Shown here: one piece after another, positions 18,660-26,261 of the stretch
Layout of the letters: every line of letters starts with the position of its first letter
How positions within the stretch are numbered: the first letter of the stretch is position 1
From: Methylosarcina fibrata AML-C10
Lineage (GTDB): Bacteria; Pseudomonadota; Gammaproteobacteria; Methylococcales; Methylomonadaceae
NCBI RefSeq assembly: GCF_000372865.1
Contig: NZ_KB889965.1
Location: forward strand, 4,671,786-4,735,785
Direction: 5' to 3'
DNA length: 64,000 nucleotides
Program-made: the position numbers and the translations under genes
The notes under the pieces: model-generated
The model's database searches: none
Seen by the model: only the letters and a program-made list of their open reading frames with translations
What the model was told of the DNA's origin: nothing

Positions 18660-21041
18660 ATGCAAAATCAATTTTTGGCAAACGATCTGAATGATCAATG
18701 GATTGATAATTTCAAGGACATCAAGATTCTCTCGTTGGACTGTTTCGACACCATCGTTTGGAGAAAAGTCGTTGAACCGACGGACGTCTTCTTCAATCTG
18801 CAAAATAGTGAGCTGTTCCGTGAATTGGGGATCACCGCTACGGTTCGTGGCAGAGCGGAATCCGCGGCTCGGCGCAAGAAAAATATTAGCCAGGGATCGA
18901 CCGAAGTGTCGTTTAAGGAAATTTATCGAGAAATCCTGCCGCATGCCGATGATGCTCTTCTTGCCAGGTTGATCGATGAAGAGATCGATTGCGAGTTGCG
19001 TCACAGCTTCATTTTTGAGCCGGTAGCCAGGCTGATACGCCAAGCCAGGCTGAAAGGGCTCAAGATCGTTGTCGTCAGCGACACCTATTTTTCGGAGCAG
19101 CAGCTTAAGCGGCTGCTCTTTACGCTGATGCCGGATCTGGAAAACATGATCGATCATGTTTTCTGTTCCAGCACGATCGGCTTGTCCAAAGCGGGCGGTA
19201 ACTGGAAAACGATTATCGCCGGACTGAACGTTCTGCCGAAGGAAATCTGCCATCTCGGCGACAACAGGATAGCCGACGTCGAAGCCCCGTCTCGTTTCGG
19301 CATTACTGCTTCGCTTCTGCGTCATCAATGTCCGTTGATAGCCGATCTACTTCGCCAACGTACCGACGTCGGCCTGCAACTGCTTCCCCACTTACGCTAC
19401 CGCAACGCCGCTCCGAGTTATTTCCATGCTCAGTTTGCCGCAAAGGGCGAGGACCTCGCAGATCCCGTGCGCCAAATCGGCTATGCCGTGCTCGGTCCCA
19501 TATTGTATGCGTTCGCCCATTTTATCCAGGACGAAGTGCGGCAATTTGAATCGGCCGGGGTGCCGGTCAAGATTGCCTTTTTACTGCGCGATGGTTACAT
19601 GCCGTCCAGGGTCTATTCAACAATGACAAGGGGCGAAGTTGGCGCGGAAATCAACATATCGCGCTTTGCCTCCATTGCCGCCTCTCTGAATTCAAGGGAG
19701 GCGGTTATTGAAGTCCTGGCCAACAGTTTGACTCCGGACAGTATCCCGGCTCTTCTCAAGCAGTTTCTCATTCCTTCTCATCAGGCCCGAAAGATTCTGG
19801 GCCGATTACAGAATTCGGCTCATCCCGAATCGGAATTCGCTCGCTTTATACTTCGCGACGAGACGTTAAAAGAGATTTTTGCCAATTCTCGCGCCTATCG
19901 AGCCCGGCTCATGACTCATATAAGAAAACGGACGGGCGTACAATCCGGCGATACGTTGATGTTCATCGATCTCGGTTACAGCGGCACGGCGCAAACCCGT
20001 TTGAAATCGGTACTGAAGTCGGAGATGAACGTCGACCTGATCGGCCGCTATCTCATATCGAGTAAAGTAGCGGCCGATCAGACCGACCGAAAAGGCCTGA
20101 TCGATCCGTCGTCGGTGGACGAACGGCTGGTTCTGACTTTGACTGCCTATATTGCGGCTTTCGAAATGATGTGCACGCAAGACCTGCCCAGCACGGAGAA
20201 TTTCACTAACGACGGCGAACCTGTCTTTGCTCGGGAAACAACCAAAGCGAATCAGGCGAGCATCGTTGCAGACATTCAGAAGGCGTGCCTGCAATTTGTC
20301 ACCGATTTCATAGAGACGCCGCAAAGCTGCCGACCGTCGTTCGACATGAGGGAAATGGCGGATCTTGCAGCCATCGAACTGGCGCGGTTGATCTACTTCC
20401 CGCTGCCCGAGGAGATAGACTGCCTTCGGCATTTTGAATTCGATTTCAATCTCGGCACCGATCTGAAATTTTCGATTGCCGACCTGGATGAGGGACTCAT
20501 CGGAATGCGCCGTGAAGGGTTAGGCTTCATGAACAAAGAGTTTAGATCGATACGAATGAATTATCCGATCGAACTGAGGCATATAGATGTTTCTCTTTCG
20601 ACGCTGCTGTTGTCCATCCAGCGTTATGGCTGGAGCGTCACTCCTGCTCGCGCCAGTTTCCGCCAAGAAACGCTCCCGGCCATCATTGCAAACCATAAGG
20701 AACACACGACCAGTACGGTGGATGCCTATGCGACTCACGACGGCTATTTTTGCCTGAACGTACCTGCCAGTTCAAGTTTCGACATCAGTGTCTTGCTGGG
20801 TCAACGTTATGAGTGCATTCAATTCGATTGCCTGCAAAAAGTCTGCTTGAACGATACGCGGATTAAATCCGAACTTCGCATTGGAGAGGAAGCCGTTTTC
20901 GACGGCATCATCAGTGTCGAACACGATCTAATTAAACTGGAAAATCATGGCATGCTTTATTTCCCCGCCTTGAAATCGGGCGAACCGGGTTATATGAGAA
21001 GACTGATCTTTCGTCCGATAATGCGCCGTGGCGAGGCATAG
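18660..21041 (+). CDS. HAD-superfamily protein, 793 aa, with uncharacterised C-terminal half
   Basis: Residues 20-250 are a HAD hydrolase fold with all four motifs: motif I SLDCFDTIVWR (Asp27, Thr31), motif II VVVSDTYFS, a lysine in LSKAGGNWK, and motif IV HLGDNRIADVEAP. At Asp+2 there is Phe, not the general acid/base Asp of phosphatases, so activity may be of another HAD kind or lost. The second part has AFLLRDGYMPSRVY (about residue 310) and MFIDLGYSGTAQ (about 435), features shared with large HAD proteins found in glycan gene clusters. It precedes the 895-aa methyltransferase by 125 bases in the same direction. Function unknown; a role in surface glycan or protein modification is inference. 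Confidence 0.7.
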   Translation: MQNQFLANDLNDQWIDNFKDIKILSLDCFDTIVWRKVVEPTDVFFNLQNSELFRELGITATVRGRAESAARRKKNISQGSTEVSFKEIYREILPHADDALLARLIDEEIDCELRHSFIFEPVARLIRQARLKGLKIVVVSDTYFSEQQLKRLLFTLMPDLENMIDHVFCSSTIGLSKAGGNWKTIIAGLNVLPKEICHLGDNRIADVEAPSRFGITASLLRHQCPLIADLLRQRTDVGLQLLPHLRYRNAAPSYFHAQFAAKGEDLADPVRQIGYAVLGPILYAFAHFIQDEVRQFESAGVPVKIAFLLRDGYMPSRVYSTMTRGEVGAEINISRFASIAASLNSREAVIEVLANSLTPDSIPALLKQFLIPSHQARKILGRLQNSAHPESEFARFILRDETLKEIFANSRAYRARLMTHIRKRTGVQSGDTLMFIDLGYSGTAQTRLKSVLKSEMNVDLIGRYLISSKVAADQTDRKGLIDPSSVDERLVLTLTAYIAAFEMMCTQDLPSTENFTNDGEPVFARETTKANQASIVADIQKACLQFVTDFIETPQSCRPSFDMREMADLAAIELARLIYFPLPEEIDCLRHFEFDFNLGTDLKFSIADLDEGLIGMRREGLGFMNKEFRSIRMNYPIELRHIDVSLSTLLLSIQRYGWSVTPARASFRQETLPAIIANHKEHTTSTVDAYATHDGYFCLNVPASSSFDISVLLGQRYECIQFDCLQKVCLNDTRIKSELRIGEEAVFDGIISVEHDLIKLENHGMLYFPALKSGEPGYMRRLIFRPIMRRGEA

Positions 21042-21166
21042 CTACCGCTCAAGCATGGGCGGCCTTCCCGGTCTTCCGGTCTTTGGTAATCCATAGAAAA
21101 AGAGCGATAGAAAACCATTGATTTATCCGTTAAACAATAGATGAAATTAAAACTGCGAGTTAATTT

Positions 21167-23854
21167 GTGAACGATAACGTCTCTATCAGTCATTACGCCC
21201 GGGCTTGTAACAACGATGGGTTACGAAGGGAAGGGGAGGAGCCGGATGAGGGCGCTCTTGAAAAAATTGCACGCGACGTAGCTTTATCCTGCGGTTACGG
21301 TAAGCTCCTTGATATCGGCCGCGGTGATGACCGGTTAACCAGGGAATTTGTCGGCATGGGCATGGATGCCGTCGGCATTGACGTTTCTCAAAACCTTATT
21401 CAAAAGACGAACAGTCGGTTTCCTGGCCGTTTCGAGCACGCGTCCGTTATTGACTTGCCTTTTGCCGACGGCGAGTTCGATACCGTCGTGTCAATTCATT
21501 GCCTTGAGTACATCGAACTCTCCGACGTTTCTGCCGCACTTCGAGAAATGCATAGAGTTGCTGATCGATATGTTTTTTTACGGATTGCTACCTTGTCTGA
21601 AGGAGATTCGAGCTCAATCGCGCAAGGGCGGGCATGGTGGGAGCGGCAATGTTTGGAAATCGGTTTCCGTAAACATCCGGCCTACTATTTATTGATCGAT
21701 TACGAGTCTCTAAACAATGAAGAGGGATCAATATACATTCCATTGGAAAAAATCCCAAAAACGGCTCTGGCGACTTATCCGTTGCACAAGCTCGCCGACG
21801 AGCGCGATCTTCATATGGATATGTTGCGAGAAGTAGGGGAGCGATCGGATGCGCATGTGGTTCGCTATGAATGGGCATTGACCTTTATCCGGCAAGGCGC
21901 CAGAGTTCTTGACGCTGCCTGCGGTTTGGGTTACGGAAGTTATCTGCTTGGACAGCGCAGCCTTTGTGCTTCGGTTATGGGTATTGACGGCAGTGAGTTT
22001 GCCATCGATTACGCGCGTTCTAATTTTGCCGCAGTCGATAACAAATTGTCCTTTAAACAAGGTCTATTGCCTCACTGTTTAAGTCAATTTGAAGAAGGCA
22101 GTTTTGACGTCGTAATTTCGTTTGAAACGTTGGAGCACGTCGAATATCCGGAAGCGCTGCTTGCCGAGTTTGAACGGATTCTTGCTCCGTGCGGTCGAGT
22201 CATCGTCAGCGTACCGAACGATTGGAGCGATGAAACCGGTAAAGATCCTAATCCTTATCACTTCCATGTCTACACGCTTGAAAAATTAAGGCTGCAACTG
22301 TCCAGATATTTTTTACGGGAAACCGTATTTCAACAAATTGCCAGCGGTTGTAAAGTACGGGATTCGGCTAACGCGTGGCAACGAAGACCGCGAACGCTGC
22401 AGCAGGTTCCGGTCGACATTGACAGCCCCCCGGACAGTGAATGGTGGTTGATGTCCGGCCTGAAGGATTCGTTGAACACGAAGACCGCCGACGCGGAAAT
22501 ACTGCCCAAGCAAGTTTCTTATCCGGCTAAGGCAAACGATGAAGAAGCTTTCAGGCTTGCCGACGGACTGGTTCTTGCGGTTAATTGCGTGCCTGAAGAC
22601 ATCAGTCCGGCTATAAAAGTATTTTGGGAGCAAGTCGCTGATCAACTCGCCGGTTTAAATTTTACGCTGGTCATCGCCAGTACGGCAAGGTTGACCAGCG
22701 ATTCCTTGAACGTCATCGATATTCCGTATGAGCTTACTGCTTTCCCCGGCATCTATCAGGTGAAGCCATCGTTGGGCGAGCCGATTGACGACCTGGACAT
22801 CCGGGAAATCGCGGCATGGTATCGCTGCTCCATTGCCACCGCCGAGCGCAGCCTCCGAATCGTTACGGAGTTTTACAGAAATCTTCTGGAAACGCTTAAA
22901 CCCTCTGCCGTGATTGGATGGCAGAGCATGAATCCGGGGGCTCGCTTACTGAAGAGGCTGGCTTGCCGGTCGTCCATCCCATATTGGACCGCGGAACGAG
23001 GATGGATCAAGGATACCTTAATGTTCGATCTTTGCGAAAACAACTTCCTGAGCGAAATGAACAGGAGCTTTGCGCTTGACAAAATCCTGAATGATTACTC
23101 GATCAACACGCAAACCGTCGAGCAACTGAGAGACCGTATAATTTCCGATGCATCGCCTGGACGCTATCCTAGCGAGGCTCCGATTTCGAGAAATACGTTC
23201 AGAGAGAAATATGCCATACCCAGAGAAGCTCTCGTTTTCGCATTCTTCACGCACGGCGAACCGAGCCTGAATTCCACCTATGAGGGCACGGTTCGGGAAT
23301 TGCACGCCACGTCGATGCCCAAGCTGCAAACACAGATCGATCTGGTTTCGGACTATTTCATAGAAAAACAAATCTATTTCATCATTCAGGAACATCCGTT
23401 CAATGTCGCCGGCGGATATTGTTTAAGAGTGCGTGATTCGAAATTCATCATTAAATCCACGGAAAACATCCGTTCATTGCTGGATGCCGCAGATCACTAC
23501 CTCTTCACCATAAGTACCATACAATACGAGGCGATCTTCTTTGAAAAAAGCTTCGGTTTACTTTCGAAAAGCTCTCTTTATCAGCAAAAAAGTCCGTATC
23601 TTTTTGACGATTACGAAAACGTGGAAGCATTCATCACGGCGATAACGAGCGCTTTGGACTGGCCGGAAAAATCTCTGGCGTTAAAAAAATACGTTGCCTT
23701 CATTTACGACAATTTTCTTTTTGATATAGAGGCCGCCCGTGTTGAAGAGAGTGCCCGACGTTTCGCCCGTCATCTTGCAAAATTCGTTCGGCCTGTCGAT
23801 GCACGTCTGCCTGAGCGAATCGATCATTTTCTGGAAAAATGGACTCGGGTTTGA
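21167..23854 (+). CDS. Fusion of two SAM methyltransferase domains and a capsule-type transferase-like domain
   Basis: An 895-aa protein with a GTG start. Domain 1 (about 35-200) is a class I methyltransferase with LLDIGRGDDRL where active enzymes have DIGCGTG, so it may be weakened. Domain 2 (about 235-390) has VLDAACGLGYGSY (from 247), GIDGSEFAIDYAR and SFETLEHVEYPEALLAEF, and looks active. The C-terminal part (about 590-870) resembles capsule or teichoic-acid type transferases: YFIIQEHPFN near 741, then LLDAADHYLFTISTIQYEA. No signal peptide or membrane segment is seen. Likely a cytoplasmic glycan-modifying enzyme; substrate unknown. It pairs with the HAD gene upstream. Confidence 0.7.
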   Translation: MNDNVSISHYARACNNDGLRREGEEPDEGALEKIARDVALSCGYGKLLDIGRGDDRLTREFVGMGMDAVGIDVSQNLIQKTNSRFPGRFEHASVIDLPFADGEFDTVVSIHCLEYIELSDVSAALREMHRVADRYVFLRIATLSEGDSSSIAQGRAWWERQCLEIGFRKHPAYYLLIDYESLNNEEGSIYIPLEKIPKTALATYPLHKLADERDLHMDMLREVGERSDAHVVRYEWALTFIRQGARVLDAACGLGYGSYLLGQRSLCASVMGIDGSEFAIDYARSNFAAVDNKLSFKQGLLPHCLSQFEEGSFDVVISFETLEHVEYPEALLAEFERILAPCGRVIVSVPNDWSDETGKDPNPYHFHVYTLEKLRLQLSRYFLRETVFQQIASGCKVRDSANAWQRRPRTLQQVPVDIDSPPDSEWWLMSGLKDSLNTKTADAEILPKQVSYPAKANDEEAFRLADGLVLAVNCVPEDISPAIKVFWEQVADQLAGLNFTLVIASTARLTSDSLNVIDIPYELTAFPGIYQVKPSLGEPIDDLDIREIAAWYRCSIATAERSLRIVTEFYRNLLETLKPSAVIGWQSMNPGARLLKRLACRSSIPYWTAERGWIKDTLMFDLCENNFLSEMNRSFALDKILNDYSINTQTVEQLRDRIISDASPGRYPSEAPISRNTFREKYAIPREALVFAFFTHGEPSLNSTYEGTVRELHATSMPKLQTQIDLVSDYFIEKQIYFIIQEHPFNVAGGYCLRVRDSKFIIKSTENIRSLLDAADHYLFTISTIQYEAIFFEKSFGLLSKSSLYQQKSPYLFDDYENVEAFITAITSALDWPEKSLALKKYVAFIYDNFLFDIEAARVEESARRFARHLAKFVRPVDARLPERIDHFLEKWTRV

Positions 23855-24211
23855 AGATTCGATAAAAAGTTTTCCGAATCGATTTTAGAGCGTTATGGCT
23901 ATCGCTGTAGGCAGGGTTTTTCATGCAGGATCTACCTTTAGTCGACGAGAAAACTTCATTGTCGACCGAGTTGTTTTTGGAAGGCTTTCCGGAGTTTTTC
24001 CGAGAAAAAATTAACGGTTTTTTCAATTGAGGAGGAACTATCGGAGACGGATCCCATCTTATCAGCCGGTAAATTATCAATTCTTGATTATTTTTATGTG
24101 TTTTTACATAGCCAGGTTCATGTGTTAAGCTAATGGCCATAGTTTACGTATGAAACCTGCGGATGCAATCTTGGTTCTGACAATGACGGGACTGCACTTA
24201 GAGAGATAGAA
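23855..24211. other. Upstream region of the fds operon
   Basis: 357 bases without a supported gene. It should hold the fds promoter. No LysR-type gene (fdsR) is adjacent. An AT-rich inverted repeat at 24072-24092 is the only candidate operator I see. Confidence 0.45.
24072..24092. promoter_or_regulatory. AT-rich inverted repeat upstream of fdsG
   Basis: AATTATCAA-TTC-TTGATTATT forms 9-base arms with one mismatch around three bases, 120 bases before fdsG. The spacing and form are compatible with a dimeric regulator site; no factor can be named. Confidence 0.3.
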
Positions 24212-24679
24212 ATGACAGAAACAGGCGCAACACAATCGACCGTGCAAGAATTAATCGCAAGCTTGAAAGATTTGCCGGGAGCATTGTTACCCATTCTGCA
24301 CGCCGTGCAGGACAAATTGGGCTACATTCCCGCCGAGACCGTTCCCGACATCGCGGCGGCGCTTAATCTTTCCCGTGCCGAAGTCCACGGCGTCATCAGC
24401 TTTTATCATTATTTCCGGGAAACTCCTCCGGGAAAAACCACCATCCATTTATGCCGTGCCGAATCCTGTCAGGCGCAGGGCTCCAAGCAGTTGGAAGCTC
24501 ACGTCAAGAATAAATTAGGAATCGATTACCATCAAACCACTGCCGACGGTGCCTATACGCTGGAGCCTGTTTATTGCCTCGGATTGTGCGCCTGTTCGCC
24601 TTCCATGCAGTTGGGTGAAGACGTTTACGGCCGAGTTACGGCCGAAATATTTGACAGCCTTATTGACAGCGCGGAGTAA
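24212..24679 (+). CDS. fdsG: NAD-dependent formate dehydrogenase gamma subunit
   Basis: Small 2Fe-2S subunit of the soluble formate dehydrogenase, homologous to NuoE. The thioredoxin-like fold carries four cysteine ligands: [10 protein letters not shown] (C-x4-C, about residues 87-92) and CLGLCACSP (C-x3-C, about 128-132). With FdsB it passes electrons from formate to NAD+. The 155 aa are normal. It opens the fdsGBACD operon, six bases ahead of fdsB. Confidence 0.95.
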   Translation: MTETGATQSTVQELIASLKDLPGALLPILHAVQDKLGYIPAETVPDIAAALNLSRAEVHGVISFYHYFRETPPGKTTIHLCRAESCQAQGSKQLEAHVKNKLGIDYHQTTADGAYTLEPVYCLGLCACSPSMQLGEDVYGRVTAEIFDSLIDSAE

Positions 24680-24684
24680 TCGAC

Positions 24685-26238
24685 ATGAGCGTCAAAATTT
24701 TTGTTCCCTGTGATTCTGCCGCCGTGTCGCTGGGCGCGGACCGCATTGCTGCCTCGATCGTACAGGAAGCGGAACGGCGCGGCATTGCCGTCGAACTGAT
24801 TCGTAACGGTTCCAGAGGCTTGTTCTGGCTGGAACCTCTTGTTGAAATCGCCACCGACCGAGGCCGGATCGCTTACGGTCCGGTGCAAGCGAAAGACGTA
24901 GCCGGCCTGTTTGACGCCGATTTTTTGGGCGGAGGCTCACACCCCTTGGCCTTGGGCTTGACCGAAGAGCTGGATTATTTCAAAAAACAGCAACGGCTGA
25001 CCTTTGCCCGTATCGGAATTACCGACCCTGTCAGTCTGGAAGAATATGTTGCGCATGACGGTTATAAGGGCTTGAAGAAGGCCCTGACGATGACTGGCGC
25101 GGACATTGTCAAAGAAGTGACCGATTCCGGATTGAGAGGGCGGGGCGGCGCGGCCTTCCCTACCGGTATCAAATGGAATACGGTGCTCAATACTCCGTCC
25201 GAGCAAAAATATATCATCTGCAACGCCGATGAGGGCGATTCCGGCACGTTTTCCGACCGCATGGTGATGGAAGGGGATCCGTTCGTGCTGATCGAGGGCA
25301 TGACCATCGCCGGCATCGCGGTAGGGGCGACTCAGGGCTACATCTATCTGCGCGTCGAATATCCTCATGCGCATAAGGCGCTGAATAGCGCCATAGCGAA
25401 AGCTTATCAGGCCGGTTATCTGGGCGACAACATTCTCGGCAGCGGCAAGAAGTTCGATCTCGAAGTGCGCTTGGGCGCCGGCGCCTATATTTGCGGCGAA
25501 GAGACGTCGCTGATGGAGAGCCTCGAAGGCAAGCGCGGTCTGGTGCGTTTCAAACCGCCGCTGCCGGCGGTCAGCGGTCTGTTCGGCAAACCGACCATCG
25601 TCAACAACGTCATCTCGTTGGCGTCCGTGCCCATCATTCTCGATAAGGGCGGGGCTTATTACCGCGATTACGGCATGGGGCGCTCGCGCGGCACCCTGCC
25701 GTTGCAACTGGCCGGCAACATCAAGCGGCCGGGCCTGGTCGAAGTCGCCTTCGGTTTGACTTTGCGGGAACTGCTTTACGATTTCGGCGGCGGTTCCGCT
25801 TCGGGCAGACCGATCCGGGCCGTACAAGTGGGAGGTCCCCTGGGTTCCTATCTGCCCGAGTCGCAATTCGATACGCCGCTCGATTACGAAGCGTTCGCCG
25901 CCATTTGGGCGGTGTTGGGTCACGGCGGCGTAGTCGCCTTCGACGATACCGTCGACATGGCCGAAATGGCGCGTTACAGCATGGAGTTCTGTAAAATTGA
26001 GTCCTGCGGCAAGTGCACGCCCTGTCGGATCGGCTCTACCCGCGGCATGGAAGTGATTACCGACATTATCGAAGGGCGCGATCTTGCGAAAAACGTTCCG
26101 TTGTTGCGCGACCTTTGCAATACATTGCTGAATGGATCCCTATGTGCTTTGGGCGGCATGACGCCTTATCCGGTGCTCAGCGCCTTGAACCATTTCCCGG
26201 AAGATTTCGGAATCGCCGGCCAAGCCGACGCTGCCTGA
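24685..26238 (+). CDS. fdsB: NAD-dependent formate dehydrogenase beta subunit
   Basis: Diaphorase subunit, homologous to NuoF with a fused N-terminal thioredoxin-like stretch (residues 1-110). It has the NADH site GLRGRGGAAFPTGIKW, the FMN region CNADEGDSGTFSDR, a GAGAYICGEETSL segment, and the 4Fe-4S motif SCGKCTPCRIGSTRG near the C-terminus with its fourth Cys in LCALGG. It reduces NAD+ with electrons from FdsA/FdsG. The start has GGAG eight bases upstream. At 517 aa it matches FdsB from Cupriavidus-type enzymes. Confidence 0.96.
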   Translation: MSVKIFVPCDSAAVSLGADRIAASIVQEAERRGIAVELIRNGSRGLFWLEPLVEIATDRGRIAYGPVQAKDVAGLFDADFLGGGSHPLALGLTEELDYFKKQQRLTFARIGITDPVSLEEYVAHDGYKGLKKALTMTGADIVKEVTDSGLRGRGGAAFPTGIKWNTVLNTPSEQKYIICNADEGDSGTFSDRMVMEGDPFVLIEGMTIAGIAVGATQGYIYLRVEYPHAHKALNSAIAKAYQAGYLGDNILGSGKKFDLEVRLGAGAYICGEETSLMESLEGKRGLVRFKPPLPAVSGLFGKPTIVNNVISLASVPIILDKGGAYYRDYGMGRSRGTLPLQLAGNIKRPGLVEVAFGLTLRELLYDFGGGSASGRPIRAVQVGGPLGSYLPESQFDTPLDYEAFAAIWAVLGHGGVVAFDDTVDMAEMARYSMEFCKIESCGKCTPCRIGSTRGMEVITDIIEGRDLAKNVPLLRDLCNTLLNGSLCALGGMTPYPVLSALNHFPEDFGIAGQADAA

Positions 26239-26261
26239 TAAAGATTTGAGAGGTATTCGAT

